From assembly GCA_003168265.1 (NCBI GenBank), contig PMSV01000013.1:47155-111154 (forward strand): a stretch of 64,000 nucleotides of DNA, read 5' to 3'. Positions 25,199-34,939 of the stretch are shown one piece after another. Position numbers and translations under genes: made by a program. The notes under the pieces are model-generated. The model did no database searches and was not told the origin of the DNA. It saw only the letters and a list, made by a program, of their open reading frames with translations. Position 1 is the first letter of the stretch; each line of letters starts with the position of its first letter. The DNA comes from Chitinophagaceae bacterium. GTDB lineage: Bacteria; Bacteroidota; Bacteroidia; Chitinophagales; Chitinophagaceae.

Positions 25199-25221
25199 GG
25201 GATAATTACTCCGGTTATAAA

Positions 25222-25292
25222 TCTAACGCTTTAGTCCTAGTTCTTTAGCTCTAACGCTTTAATTCTAATGCTTTAATTCTAATGCTTTTTAT
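25222..25292 (+). repeat. five tandem ~14-bp repeats at the rsmI start
   Basis: Successive units read TCTAACGCTTTAG, TCCTAGTTCTTTAGC, TCTAACGCTTTAAT, TCTAATGCTTTAAT and TCTAATGCTTTTTAT. The ATG of rsmI (25282) is inside the last unit. Unit 4 contains its own ATG that would encode only Met-Leu before a stop (ATG CTT TAA at 25268). Confidence 0.85.
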
Positions 25293-25974
25293 CGTTCCTT
25301 CCCCGATCGGAAATTTGCAGGATATCAGTTTCCGTGCTTTGGAAACGCTAAAATCCGCGGACCTGATCCTTGCTGAAGACACCAGGACCTCTCTGAAGTT
25401 GTTGAACCATTATCAGATCTTCAAACCACTTTCTCCTTACCACCAGCATAATGAACATAAGGTCCTTCATCATCTGGCCAATCAAATGATGGCCGGAAAG
25501 AAAATGGCTTTGCTGACGGACGCCGGCACGCCGGGGATCTCGGACCCTGCATTTCTATTAGTAAGAGAATGCGTTCAGTTGGGAATAAGGGTGGAATGCC
25601 TGCCTGGCCCGACTGCATTTGTACCGGCCCTGATCAATAGCGGACTTCCCTGCAACCGGTTTGCATTCGAGGGGTTTCTGCCTTTAAAGAAGGGGAGACA
25701 AACCTTATTGAAGAAATTGGCGCTGGAGGAACGTACGATTATCTTTTATGAGTCCCCTCTGCGTCTCGTGAAGACCCTGGAGGAATTGGCAATTCATTTT
25801 GGCGGTGGGCGATCGGCTTCCGTTTCACGGGAACTCACTAAAATTTATGAAGAAAACCGGAGAGGAACCCTGGGGGAATTGGCTTCGTACTTTAGCGAGA
25901 AAGGAGTAAAGGGGGAAATCGTAATAGTGGTAGCCGGTATGGACGATAGAGAAAAATCCAAAGAAGATGAATAA
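25282..25974 (+). CDS. rsmI: RsmI, 16S rRNA (cytidine-1402-2'-O)-methyltransferase
   Basis: SAM-dependent tetrapyrrole-methylase-fold enzyme that methylates C1402 in the ribosomal P site. The 230 residues show VPSPIGNLQDISFRA at the N-terminus, LAEDTRTS, LLTDAGTPGISDP and the CLPGPTAFVPAL SAM-binding loop. It lacks the C-terminal extension of longer homologues. The initiator ATG lies in the last unit of a tandem repeat, so its leader may vary between strains. The stop overlaps the next gene by 8 bp. Confidence 0.94.
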   Translation: MLFIVPSPIGNLQDISFRALETLKSADLILAEDTRTSLKLLNHYQIFKPLSPYHQHNEHKVLHHLANQMMAGKKMALLTDAGTPGISDPAFLLVRECVQLGIRVECLPGPTAFVPALINSGLPCNRFAFEGFLPLKKGRQTLLKKLALEERTIIFYESPLRLVKTLEELAIHFGGGRSASVSRELTKIYEENRRGTLGELASYFSEKGVKGEIVIVVAGMDDREKSKEDE

Positions 25975-26452
25975 AGAATGGCATGATTTTTTTATTACGA
26001 CTGGAGGAGCCGCCGCGGCGCTTGCAGGCTTGCTGTTTGTCGGCGTTTCCCTGAATTTGCAGAAGATCCTTTCAGTGCGCAGGCTTCCGGAAAGGGCCTT
26101 GATTTCCCTTGTATTGCTGATGAATATACTGATCCTTTCCATATTGATACTGGTGCCGGGGGAGTCTTTGACCCTGGTGGGTTTTGAACTCTTGCTGACA
26201 GGGCTGATCCTTTATTTTTTTATTCTCAGGCTGGACTTGCGTAATTACAGGCATACCGGCAAGGAGTTCAAGAACAGATACCTGCTCAATTTGTGTTTGG
26301 ACCAGTTGGCATCGCTTCCATATATAATCTGTGGAACTGCCATGCTTATGAGCGGTGAAATCGGCATTTTCTGGATCGTGCCGGCCATCGTTTTCTCCTT
26401 TATCAAGGCGGTCCTGGATGCCTGGGTGTTGCTGGTTGAGATCAACCGATAA
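25967..26452 (+). CDS. four-helix membrane protein, unknown function
   Basis: A 161-residue protein with four hydrophobic segments at about residues 12-30, 43-62, 67-86 and 111-155, and a basic loop RLDLRNYRHTGKEFKNRY. It overlaps the rsmI end by 8 bp and is probably coupled to it. The opening WHDFFITTGGAAAALAGLLFV resembles that of modulator-of-FtsH-type or general small membrane proteins, but I cannot name a family with confidence. Confidence 0.75.
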   Translation: MNKEWHDFFITTGGAAAALAGLLFVGVSLNLQKILSVRRLPERALISLVLLMNILILSILILVPGESLTLVGFELLLTGLILYFFILRLDLRNYRHTGKEFKNRYLLNLCLDQLASLPYIICGTAMLMSGEIGIFWIVPAIVFSFIKAVLDAWVLLVEINR

Positions 26453-26520
26453 TTTTAAGTTTTTTTATAGTAGCCGGAAATTGAAAAGGCCCGAAATTTG
26501 TCTTCTTTGATATTATCATT

Positions 26521-26967
26521 ATGAAGAAGCTGATCTTTTCTCTGTTTATTTTATTTGGCGGTCTTTTTTCTGTTAGCGCACAGTTCGGTAGCATCCCTGC
26601 CGCAGTGACCGATGCACTGAAGTCGCATTACCCTAATGCGACAGGGGTTTCCTGGAAGGACAGGCTCTCCTATTTCGTAGCGAGTTTTGAGATGGATAAT
26701 CAAAAATATGAGGCCCGTTTTGCGGAAAATGGGGAATGGAAGAGCACGGAGAAGGCAATTGAAGAGGACCAATTGCCTTATGAAGTGAAGGATGGATTTA
26801 GTAAGAGCAAATATGCAGACTGGGAGATGAAGGAATTTTACCTGATCGAACTTCCTGATGATGTGGTACAATACCGGGTACATATCGCTAAAAATGATGT
26901 TCAGAAGAAAAACCTACTTTTTAGCAGCGAGGGACAATTGATAAAGGATAATATTACCCTGAAATAG
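26521..26967 (+). CDS. secreted PepSY-like domain protein
   Basis: A 148-residue protein with a signal peptide (about residues 1-20, cut after VSA). The mature part looks like two short PepSY-like repeats (DUF2874-type): VTDALKSHYPNATGVSWKD with KYEARFAENGEWKS, then VKDGFSKSKYADWEMKEFY with YRVHIAKND. This pattern is common in periplasmic proteins of Bacteroidota; function is unknown. No terminator was found, only a weak A/T hairpin after the stop. Confidence 0.75.
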   Translation: MKKLIFSLFILFGGLFSVSAQFGSIPAAVTDALKSHYPNATGVSWKDRLSYFVASFEMDNQKYEARFAENGEWKSTEKAIEEDQLPYEVKDGFSKSKYADWEMKEFYLIELPDDVVQYRVHIAKNDVQKKNLLFSSEGQLIKDNITLK

Positions 26968-26995
26968 CCCCTTAAAATAATCTTTTATTTTGAGT

Positions 26996-27015
26996 TGCAA
27001 ATACTGAAATTTGCA
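26996..27015. repeat. 7-bp inverted repeat upstream of the M1 peptidase gene
   Basis: TGCAAAT and ATTTGCA separated by 6 bases, 58 bp before the M1 peptidase ATG. It may be an operator; no further support is visible. Confidence 0.35.
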
Positions 27016-27072
27016 GCCTGATTGAGGGCCTTGGTTAGGTGATTGTTCCCCCTGTTTTAGCTAAATACAGCG

Positions 27073-29010
27073 ATGATGAAAAAAACCCTGTTTTCCCTGG
27101 CATTAATTACACTGTCCTGCGTGGCATTGGCGCAACCCGACCGCTGGCAGCAGCGAGTGAAATATACCATGAATGTGAAAATGGATGTTTCAACGAACCG
27201 TTTTAGCGGCACAGAGGTTTTGCAATACAGCAATAATTCTCCTGATACGCTTTACCGTGTCTTCTATCACCTATACTGGAATGCTTTTCAACCTAAGAGC
27301 ATGATGGATGAGCATAGCCGGGAATTGGGAAAGTTGCTTATCGGCGCTGGCCGGGGAGCCCAGGGACAGCCCGATTGGGATGGCAGGGTCAAGGACCGGA
27401 TACTGAACCTGAAGCCGGATGAGATCGGCTATGAGCATGTGCAGTCACTAAAAATGAACGGGGTCGCCCAACAGATCAAGGAAGAAGAGACAATACTTGA
27501 AGTGAAGCTTTCCAAGCCGATCCTGCCCAGGACAACGGTAGTCTTTGATTTGGCTTTCGAGGCCCAGGTGCCCCTGCAGGTACGCAGGAGCGGGCGGGAT
27601 AATCCGATGACGGGAGTGCGCTATTCAATGAGCCAGTGGTATCCTAAAATCTGCGAATTTGATTATGAGGGCTGGCATCCGACGCCTTATGTCGCCAGGG
27701 AATTCTATGGCGTCTGGGGGGATTATGATGTAAAGTTTTCAATCGATAAGACCTATATCCTTGGCGGAACGGGTTACCTGGTGAATGCGAACCAGGTGGG
27801 GTACGGTTATGAGAATCCCGGCACAAAGGTTCAGCGTCCTTCCGGGGATCTATTGACATGGCATTTTATTGCGCCGAATGTGCATGATTTCATGTGGGCT
27901 GCCGACCCGAATTATATACATCTTGTCCGACAGGTACCCAACGGGCCAACCATTCATGTCCTATACAAGAACAAGAACAATGATGCGAAGCAGGATACCC
28001 TGTGGAACACTCTTGCCGATGCTGCGTTAATTGTATTGCCGTATATGGAAAAGAGTTTTGGCAAATACCCCTATAAACAATATTCATTTATTCATGGTGG
28101 CGATGGCGGCATGGAATATCCGATGAGCACCTTACTTGTTGGCCCGGGGCTGGGAGGAGCTTTTCATGAATGGATGCATAGCTGGTACCAGGGGATGCTG
28201 GGCACGAATGAATCAATGTATGCATGGATGGATGAAGGATTCACGACTTACGCAGAAAGCCTTGTATCGGCCTATTATTATGATTATATGGCCAAAAAAT
28301 TTCCCGGCAATGCAGGATACCGGGATATGGTCAAGCGGGACAAGGCACAGTTGCCCTTGCATCTTTACAGTTCATACAGCGGCTATTTTTACCTGGTAAA
28401 AAGCGGACTTGAAGAGCCCCTGACCACCCACGCCGATCATTTTATTACCAATTTCGCCTATAGTATCGGCTCTTATTCCAAAGGCGCGATATTCCTGGAA
28501 CAGTTGGGTTATATCGTGGGAGATGAAGTGAGGGACCGAATTCTGCAGGAATATTACCGGGAATGGCGTTTCAAACACCCGAATGCAAGTGATTTTATGC
28601 GGGTAGCTGAAAAGGTGAGCGGGATGAAGCTGGATTGGTATAAGGAATACTGGATAGGAACGACAAAAACTATCGATTATTCAATTGATAGTCTATGGGA
28701 GGATGGAGTCAAATCCTATATCCGCCTGAAGTGTTTAGGTAAAATGCCGATGCCGATCGATGTGGAAGTGCATTACAAAGACAGCAGCCGGGAGATCGCT
28801 TATATTCCGCAGTATTTTATGTTTGGGGAGAAGCCCGCTGAATTTTCGCAGATCCCGAGAATCGTATTTGATGCATGGAAGTGGACGAGCCCGACCTATG
28901 TGTTTGCTTTGAGCCATCGCCTGACGGATATCGTTTCCTTAGAAATCGATCCGACTCAACGAATGGCCGATATTGACCGCAAGAACGATAAGCTGGACCT
29001 TAAATGGTAG
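27073..29010 (+). CDS. secreted M1-family metallopeptidase
   Basis: Zinc metallopeptidase of the M1 family, probably periplasmic or surface-exposed. The 645 residues begin with a signal peptide (about 1-21, ending ALAQ). The substrate-binding GGMEYP motif is at about residues 345-350, the zinc site HEWMH is at 365-369, and the third ligand is Glu388 in WMDEGF, the exact HExxH-x18-E spacing. A helical C-terminal region follows. A paralogue of similar length and motif order is at 32368-34326. Initiation may be at 27073 or the next codon, also ATG. A strong terminator follows. Confidence 0.9.
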   Translation: MMKKTLFSLALITLSCVALAQPDRWQQRVKYTMNVKMDVSTNRFSGTEVLQYSNNSPDTLYRVFYHLYWNAFQPKSMMDEHSRELGKLLIGAGRGAQGQPDWDGRVKDRILNLKPDEIGYEHVQSLKMNGVAQQIKEEETILEVKLSKPILPRTTVVFDLAFEAQVPLQVRRSGRDNPMTGVRYSMSQWYPKICEFDYEGWHPTPYVAREFYGVWGDYDVKFSIDKTYILGGTGYLVNANQVGYGYENPGTKVQRPSGDLLTWHFIAPNVHDFMWAADPNYIHLVRQVPNGPTIHVLYKNKNNDAKQDTLWNTLADAALIVLPYMEKSFGKYPYKQYSFIHGGDGGMEYPMSTLLVGPGLGGAFHEWMHSWYQGMLGTNESMYAWMDEGFTTYAESLVSAYYYDYMAKKFPGNAGYRDMVKRDKAQLPLHLYSSYSGYFYLVKSGLEEPLTTHADHFITNFAYSIGSYSKGAIFLEQLGYIVGDEVRDRILQEYYREWRFKHPNASDFMRVAEKVSGMKLDWYKEYWIGTTKTIDYSIDSLWEDGVKSYIRLKCLGKMPMPIDVEVHYKDSSREIAYIPQYFMFGEKPAEFSQIPRIVFDAWKWTSPTYVFALSHRLTDIVSLEIDPTQRMADIDRKNDKLDLKW

Positions 29011-29032
29011 GAATTTAATTAACCGATCAAAT

Positions 29033-29071
29033 AAAACAGGAAGCCATCTGGGAAGATGGCTTTCCTGTTTT
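29033..29071 (+). terminator. terminator after M1 peptidase gene
   Basis: A 17-18-bp stem with a single bulged base (AAAACAGG-AAGCCATCT against AGATGGCTTTCCTGTTTT) and a 4-base loop. The arms end in T/A runs, so termination may work in both directions, though the - strand rsmG gene stops 144 bp away. Confidence 0.8.
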
Positions 29072-29214
29072 CAGAGATATGAGTGGGTCTGGAGCAACCT
29101 GAATAAGGTTAAATGATTATTGGCATTGATCAATTCAGCCGATATAAAGATAGGGAGAAGGCTCTCCGTCCTGTATATGCGATTTTATAATATTTTCCTA
29201 AAATGAATTTCGTC

Positions 29215-29913
29215 TTATCGTCCTGTGTAGGGCATATAGAGCAGGAATTTTTCTCTGAAATAAGCTTCCTGAAATATTTCCGAAATTTCGATCATGCGCG
29301 GCTTTAGATTGCTTTCGGAGATTTCCTTAGAGAGGTCCCCCCCTTTGAGACAGATAAGACCGTTGGGAAGGTTAGGGTCTTTCCGATTCTGTGTTAAGGG
29401 ATCTGCGGCATTTTGCGGAATTTCTTTGTATTTTCTTAGCAGGGGCCTTGACCATTGCCAGAGCTCTTTTAAGGGGGCTACTGCCCTTGAGACAGCGACA
29501 TCGAATTTTCTATCTTTTATCTCTTCTGCCCGGATATGCCGGGTGGTCAGGTTTTTTAATCCGATACCGGATTTGACCGCTTCGACGACTTTTAATTTTT
29601 TCCCGATGCTATCTACAAGCTGAAATTGAGTTTTGGGGAAGAATATGGCCAGGGGCACCCCTGGGAACCCCCCGCCAGTGCCAATATCAATGACCTCCAT
29701 TCCAGGCTGAAATTCAAATATGGCTGCGATACCAAGGCTATGCAAGAGGTGTTTTTCGTAGAGCCCGTTGATGTCTTTTCGGGAAATCACATTTATCTTT
29801 TCGTTCCATTCACGGTAAATTTTATCCAGTGCAATTATTTGTTCTTTTTGGACAGGGCTGAACTGGTCGAAATATTTTTCAATCAACGCCAGGTCTTGCG
29901 GGATTTCTTCCAT
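29215..29913 (-). CDS. rsmG: RsmG, 16S rRNA (guanine-527-N7)-methyltransferase
   Basis: SAM-dependent methyltransferase of the 530 loop of 16S rRNA. The 232-residue protein has NVISRKDINGLYEKHLLHSL (about residues 40-60), the SAM-binding VIDIGTGGGFPGVPLAI and the AVSRAVAPL motif. An insert of about 25 residues before the last strand (around IPQNAADPL) is unusual relative to short RsmG proteins. Its start overlaps the glycosyltransferase 3' end by 31 bp, so the two genes are coupled. Confidence 0.94.
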   Translation of the reverse strand: MEEIPQDLALIEKYFDQFSPVQKEQIIALDKIYREWNEKINVISRKDINGLYEKHLLHSLGIAAIFEFQPGMEVIDIGTGGGFPGVPLAIFFPKTQFQLVDSIGKKLKVVEAVKSGIGLKNLTTRHIRAEEIKDRKFDVAVSRAVAPLKELWQWSRPLLRKYKEIPQNAADPLTQNRKDPNLPNGLICLKGGDLSKEISESNLKPRMIEISEIFQEAYFREKFLLYMPYTGR

Positions 29914-31016
29914 AAAGAAGGCATAAAAATGATATAATAGAAGAACATCCAGATATCAAGCAACCACCACCAGGCAAAGAGGTCCTTTTCATTTAGCTTT
30001 CGCATAGACTTAAAGAAGATCACAGATTGGACAAGCAGCCTTGCAGCGAATACATAGAGGGTTAACTGCCAACTGAAAAGCAGGAGGGAGGCTACGAAGA
30101 GGGGATAAAAAAGAAAATGCGTGCTGGTATAGGTTCCGAGCAGCCATTTGGTCCTGGCCTTGTAATAACGACCAGTGCTATAATGCCTGTTCTTTTGTTT
30201 AAACCATTCCCCAAATGTTTTCTTGGGTTCGGAAAGGGTAAAAGCTTCGGAGTCAATGACGATATTGGTATTGGTCTTATCAGCCACCATATTGATAAAA
30301 AGATCGTCGTCACCTCCGGGAACATGGTTGATGGAAGAGAAACCTTTATTATTGAGGAATAATTCTTTTTTATAAGACAGGTTACGGCCTACGCCCATAT
30401 AGGGCCTGCCTGCCAGAGCGAAGGACAGATATTGCAAGGCAGTATGGAAGGTTTCGAAACGAATGAGCTTGTTGAGCAGTCCTTCTTTTTTGTTGTAAGC
30501 TCCATATCCCAATACGATCTTAGTCCCCTGATAGTAACCGTCCTGCATCTTTTCAATCCAGTGTTCACTGGCGGGTACACAATCGGCATCGGTAAGCAAC
30601 ACGATTTCATGTTTGGCCTCTTTAATGCCCATGGAAAGGGGATATTTTTTTCCGGGTATTCCGATGGCTTCATACTCCAGGTTTACAATTCTTAATCCCT
30701 TATAGCTTTTTTTGAATTCATCGAGTAAAAAACGGGTATCGTCCTGGCTATTGTGGTTGACGACCAGTACTTCATAGGTTGAGTGGTATTGCTGCACCAG
30801 TGAACCAGGCAGATAGAGAGCGAGCTTGGCGGCATCATCCCTTGCACATATGATCACGCTTACCGGATGCTGCTGGGTATGTTCCCTGGAAGCCGGTTTG
30901 AAAAAAGCCAGCTTTCTGAAAAAGTTCAGGTAATAAATGAGCTGTATCAGTGTAACCATGCAGAATACACCGAAAAGAACCTGATGCCATAAAACAGTTG
31001 AGTACCATTGCTGCAT
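29883..31016 (-). CDS. membrane-anchored family 2 glycosyltransferase
   Basis: A 377-residue GT2 enzyme with one N-terminal membrane segment (about 10-30), a GT-A domain with VIICARDD (about residues 53-60) and the metal-binding LLTDADC (about 140-146), a GGDDD catalytic region near 238, a QKNRHYSTGR segment in place of QxxRW, and two or three C-terminal hydrophobic segments. It probably builds a surface glycan or glycolipid; the acceptor is unknown. It overlaps rsmG, an arrangement seen in other Bacteroidota by my recollection. Confidence 0.88.
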   Translation of the reverse strand: MQQWYSTVLWHQVLFGVFCMVTLIQLIYYLNFFRKLAFFKPASREHTQQHPVSVIICARDDAAKLALYLPGSLVQQYHSTYEVLVVNHNSQDDTRFLLDEFKKSYKGLRIVNLEYEAIGIPGKKYPLSMGIKEAKHEIVLLTDADCVPASEHWIEKMQDGYYQGTKIVLGYGAYNKKEGLLNKLIRFETFHTALQYLSFALAGRPYMGVGRNLSYKKELFLNNKGFSSINHVPGGDDDLFINMVADKTNTNIVIDSEAFTLSEPKKTFGEWFKQKNRHYSTGRYYKARTKWLLGTYTSTHFLFYPLFVASLLLFSWQLTLYVFAARLLVQSVIFFKSMRKLNEKDLFAWWWLLDIWMFFYYIIFMPSLWKKSRKTWR

Positions 31017-31145
31017 AATTGGGCCGGTTTAGCTTGGGTGGTTTTGGTCAGGACCCGAAATTAAGCAGAACCAGGGATTTTTCCTGACATAGCACAGACT
31101 AGATTTAACACTGAGATTTCCGAATCAGTATCTTGCGGGGTTCTT

Positions 31146-32282
31146 ATGGCTTCATTGAGTTTTATTTTAGAGGGAAGGGATGATAAGTCCAGAGCGAGGG
31201 CCGGAAAGGTCAGGACGGATCATGGTGATATACCCACGCCTATTTTCATGCCTGTGGGTACAGCCGGCAGCGTTAAAGCGATGACGCAGGAGCAGTTGAC
31301 TGATGTCCGCGCCCGGATCATACTTGGCAATACCTATCATTTATTTCTTAGGCCGGGCTTGGAAGTACTGGAGGCGGCCGGAGGTCTGCATTCCTTTATC
31401 GGATGGGATCGGCCAATTCTGACCGATAGTGGCGGATACCAGGTCTTTTCACTGGCGGGCACTCGCAAGATCAGCGAGGATGGAGTGATTTTCCAATCTC
31501 ATATCGACGGGTCAAGGCATTTATTTACACCTGAGCGGGTGATGGATATTCAGCGAACTATCGGCGCGGACATCGTAATGGCTTTTGATGAATGCCCGCC
31601 GTACCCGAGCGAGTTTGCGTACGCTGAAAGGTCCATGCAACTTACACATCGTTGGCTGGACCGTTGTTTTGGGCGTTTCGGGGAAACTCCTGAGCGCTAT
31701 GGTTATGAACAGAACCTTTTTCCTATCGTGCAGGGAGGTGCGTACGGGAAGCTGAGGATTGAATCCTGTGCATTCATTTCCTCAAAAGCTGCATCGGGTA
31801 ATGCGATCGGAGGATTAAGTGTTGGGGAACCGGAGGAAATGATGTATGAACTTTGCGGGCTTTGTTGTGATCATTTGCCTGTGGAGAAACCACGCTACCT
31901 GATGGGTGTGGGGACCCCCTGGAATATCCTGGAATGCATTTCACTTGGAATCGATCTGTTCGACTGCGTAATGCCCACCCGAAATGGGAGGAATGCCATG
32001 CTTTTTACCTCCGAAGGGGTTATCAATATCGATAATAAAAAATGGGAGAAGGATTTCAGCCCGATCGACCAGGGAACCCCATCACTAATAAGCAATCATT
32101 ATAGCAGGGCTTACCTGCGTCACCTGATGAAAAGCAAGGAGATCACGGGCCTGACGATTGCAAGCGCTCATAATATCGCTTTTTACCTTCACTTAGTGAG
32201 CGAGGCCCGGAATCATATTCTTGCCGGTGATTTTGAGAGCTGGAAAAGGAGTCAGGTTGAAGTTTTGAAAAGGCGGCTCTGA
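31146..32282 (+). CDS. tgt: Tgt, queuine tRNA-ribosyltransferase
   Basis: Exchanges guanine-34 of the anticodon for the queuosine precursor preQ1. The 378 residues show the GNTYHLFLRPG and TDSGGYQVFSL motifs, the GGLSVGEP substrate loop and FDCVMPTRNGRN with the nucleophilic Asp. The usual zinc ligands CxCxxC before NHYSRAYLRHL are not present: the segment reads DQGTPSLISNHYSRAYL. TATCTTGC about 10 bp before the ATG resembles a -7 box. Confidence 0.95.
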   Translation: MASLSFILEGRDDKSRARAGKVRTDHGDIPTPIFMPVGTAGSVKAMTQEQLTDVRARIILGNTYHLFLRPGLEVLEAAGGLHSFIGWDRPILTDSGGYQVFSLAGTRKISEDGVIFQSHIDGSRHLFTPERVMDIQRTIGADIVMAFDECPPYPSEFAYAERSMQLTHRWLDRCFGRFGETPERYGYEQNLFPIVQGGAYGKLRIESCAFISSKAASGNAIGGLSVGEPEEMMYELCGLCCDHLPVEKPRYLMGVGTPWNILECISLGIDLFDCVMPTRNGRNAMLFTSEGVINIDNKKWEKDFSPIDQGTPSLISNHYSRAYLRHLMKSKEITGLTIASAHNIAFYLHLVSEARNHILAGDFESWKRSQVEVLKRRL

Positions 32283-32297
32283 TTTAAAGGAAATCAT

Positions 32298-32329
32298 AAA
32301 AAAAAGCAACCTGGATTTGTTCAGGTTGC
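32298..32329 (-). terminator. terminator of the - strand M1 peptidase gene
   Basis: An 8-bp stem GCAACCTG / CAGGTTGC with an 8-base loop. On the - strand it is followed by a run of eight or nine T, so it ends the gene at 32368-34326; it also lies just past the convergent tgt stop. Confidence 0.88.
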
Positions 32330-32367
32330 CATAACATTACTAATTTGAATCGGTTCGATTATCTGCT

Positions 32368-34326
32368 TTAGTTAGCCTTCCAGACATTGTTGGATTCATT
32401 TACATCAGGGAGATGCTTATCAGGATCGATGACTACCTGTGTCAATTTAGAAGTGGTCGATGCGTGGAACTTCCAGGTGCTTCCATGTTGCCAGATTTCG
32501 ACAGGCAAATGAATGCGGGAGGTCTTTCCATTATCTTCCGTTATTTCTACGGTAACAGGCATGGGCATCTGTTCAAGGTTCTCAATCGTTATCAGTGATC
32601 CCTTGCTTGAGTCCTTGTCCACATATTCGACGGATTTAACACCCTGATCGATTTTCCAGTCATTGACAAACCATCCCCTCCAGAACCAGTCCAGGGTTTC
32701 TCCGCTGTAATTTTCAATGGCCCTGAAGAAATCCAGTGGTGTGGGATGTTTGTAGGCCCAATTGCTGATATAATAGCGGAAAGCGCCGTCGAATTTCTCT
32801 TCTCCTAAAACATCATAACGAAGCATTTCCAGGCCCACGCTCGGTTTAAAATAGCAGTCAATGCCCCAATCATTGGGGTTCAGCACGTCCGGTATGGTCA
32901 TAATGGGTTCGTTGCGGTATACAAAACCTGCAGCGGAACGGCGATTGCTCTTTGCATTAAAAAATTCCCCGTTGTTAAATTCTTTATCTGCTACGGTATT
33001 AATGAATGTATTGAAACCTTCGTCCATCCAGCCATATTTTCTTTCGTTGCTGCCCACGATCATCGGAAACCATGTATGACCGAATTCATGGCTGGCGACT
33101 CCCCAGAGGTTTCCGCCAGATGAGGAGGAAGAACAGAATACAATGCCAGGATATTCCATTCCTCCAACGATACCAGCTACATTAGTGGCGACAGGATAGG
33201 GGAACTCATACCATTGTTTAGAATAATGCTCAATGCAGCCTTTTACAAATTCAGTGGATCTCTGCCATCCTTTAGCCGTATTGCTTTCTTCAGGATAAAC
33301 TGACATAGCGAGCGCTTTTTTGCCACTGGGGAGGTTGATCCTTGCAGCATCCCATATAAAGGCGGTGGAAGCCGCCCATGCCAGGTCTCTTGCATTGAAG
33401 ATCTTAAAATGCCATGTAATCCGATCCTTTGCCGGTCTGGTAGAGGCCTGGGTCACTTCTTCGGCGGAGCGGATAATCACCGCCTGATCGCTCTCTTTAG
33501 CCTTGGCGATTCTCTTAATCTGTTCCGGTGTCCAAACTTCCTGGGGGTTCTGCAGTTCTCCGGAAGCCACAACAATTTCTTTTGCCGAAGTAGTGATATA
33601 GACATCAAAATTTCCATATTCAAGGTAGAATTCACCCTGACCGAGATAGGGCAAGGTATTCCACCCCATCACATTGTCGAATACGCACATGCGCGGATAC
33701 CACTGAGCGATCTCATAGACCCAACCTTTAGCATAATTCTTTCTTCCCATACGGTCGGTTCCATATTCAGGGATAGGAAAGGAATATTCAATTTTAATTT
33801 GCAAAGAGTCCCCATTTGCACGGAGGGCTTTCCCCAGTAAAATCTGCATGCGGGTATCGCTGACGGAGTAGGTGATTTTCTCCTCTTTCCCATTTTCAGT
33901 TACTGAAACTGATTTAATGTCATAACCCCCGTCGAAATGGCGATTGGCCCAGCGTCCTCCGGATATGGTGGTAACGGCTTCTCCCCTGGAATCCTGTTTG
34001 TAGATATTTTGGTCGAGTTGCAGCCAGAGAAAGGGAAGAGTTTCGGGACTATTGTTTTTATAGCTGATGATTACAGTGCCTGTAATGTTGTGATTGACAT
34101 CATCAAGGCTTGCATTGATTTTATAATCGGTGCGATTCTGCCAGTATTTGGGCCCGGGAACACCGGCTGCCGTTCGAATTTCATCCCCATTCTGTGAATA
34201 GAAGATGGGAGCGAAGGCTGCATTCGCATCATATTTGGAACTGGTTTCTGAGGCCGATTGGGCCATTGTGCGAAGGCATGTTATGAAAATCAGGCCCAGC
34301 ATGAAGAGTGAACTTTTTGATCGCAT
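32368..34326 (-). CDS. secreted M1-family metallopeptidase (second paralogue)
   Basis: A 652-residue secreted zinc peptidase. The signal peptide covers about residues 1-22 (ending TMAQ). [10 protein letters not shown] precedes the zinc site HEFGH at 413-417, and the Glu ligand is in WMDEGFNTF at residue 436, the M1 spacing. An N-terminal beta-saddle with [14 protein letters not shown] matches the related segment of the paralogue at 27073-29010 (NNSPDTLYRVFYHLYW). A Ser-rich SSSSSGGN loop sits just before the zinc helix. Its own terminator is at 32298-32329. Confidence 0.9.
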   Translation of the reverse strand: MRSKSSLFMLGLIFITCLRTMAQSASETSSKYDANAAFAPIFYSQNGDEIRTAAGVPGPKYWQNRTDYKINASLDDVNHNITGTVIISYKNNSPETLPFLWLQLDQNIYKQDSRGEAVTTISGGRWANRHFDGGYDIKSVSVTENGKEEKITYSVSDTRMQILLGKALRANGDSLQIKIEYSFPIPEYGTDRMGRKNYAKGWVYEIAQWYPRMCVFDNVMGWNTLPYLGQGEFYLEYGNFDVYITTSAKEIVVASGELQNPQEVWTPEQIKRIAKAKESDQAVIIRSAEEVTQASTRPAKDRITWHFKIFNARDLAWAASTAFIWDAARINLPSGKKALAMSVYPEESNTAKGWQRSTEFVKGCIEHYSKQWYEFPYPVATNVAGIVGGMEYPGIVFCSSSSSGGNLWGVASHEFGHTWFPMIVGSNERKYGWMDEGFNTFINTVADKEFNNGEFFNAKSNRRSAAGFVYRNEPIMTIPDVLNPNDWGIDCYFKPSVGLEMLRYDVLGEEKFDGAFRYYISNWAYKHPTPLDFFRAIENYSGETLDWFWRGWFVNDWKIDQGVKSVEYVDKDSSKGSLITIENLEQMPMPVTVEITEDNGKTSRIHLPVEIWQHGSTWKFHASTTSKLTQVVIDPDKHLPDVNESNNVWKAN

Positions 34327-34471
34327 GATAATGTTATGTGATTTTGTGGCGGCTAAGATAGGTTTAGCGGCATAATCCGGGCAAATAAATATTAGAAGCG
34401 GTTGGTTTAAGGGCAGAAAGGTTCTTCTTTAACCCTTTTTTAACTTTCGCCAGCCAGCTGAAAATATTCTA

Positions 34472-34915
34472 TCATAGGACTTTCCTAAAACCGGAAGAAT
34501 AATTCTGAAATCCCAGCTTGTTGTAAAATTGGTGTGCTGCAATTCTTTCCGGCCGGTTTCCACTATTAAGGATCAGGGAATTTGCATTCATTTCTTTTGC
34601 CCAATTTTCTGCCGCCTTCATGAGCAGACTGCCGATCCCCATTTTCCTGTGGCTATTTTTGACAACCAGAGCAACCACTCTGACATAGACACCATTTTTT
34701 TCGAAATAATAGCTTTTCTGCAATCCAATCATGCCTGCCACATGGCCCTGATGGCTGGCAATAAGCGTCCTGTAGTCTTTTTGGATTTGAATTCTCAGAA
34801 AGCGGTCACACATTTCATCGCGGCTGGTTGGATAGCCCAGTTCGTTCATCAGTTGAGTGAGCCCTTCAGTGTCATTTTCAGAGGCTTCTCGTATGAGGGT
34901 TTCCGGTCTGTCCAT
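34472..34915 (-). CDS. GNAT-family N-acetyltransferase
   Basis: A 147-residue acetyl-CoA-dependent transferase. The acetyl-CoA loop is in VVKNSHRKMGIGSLLM (about residues 85-100, R/Q-x-x-G-x-G/A type), and the C-terminal HQFYNKLGFQ motif is the usual GNAT strand-helix end. The substrate is unknown. It follows the DJ-1 gene on the same strand 24 bp downstream, so the two are probably an operon. Confidence 0.88.
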   Translation of the reverse strand: MDRPETLIREASENDTEGLTQLMNELGYPTSRDEMCDRFLRIQIQKDYRTLIASHQGHVAGMIGLQKSYYFEKNGVYVRVVALVVKNSHRKMGIGSLLMKAAENWAKEMNANSLILNSGNRPERIAAHQFYNKLGFQNYSSGFRKVL

Positions 34916-34939
34916 TAATTCTTGTGTTTGATTTGAATA

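Noticed and set aside
26973..26992. Terminator after the PepSY-like gene
   Set aside because: The AAAATAA/TTATTTT hairpin is A/T only and has no clear T-run after it; too weak to call.
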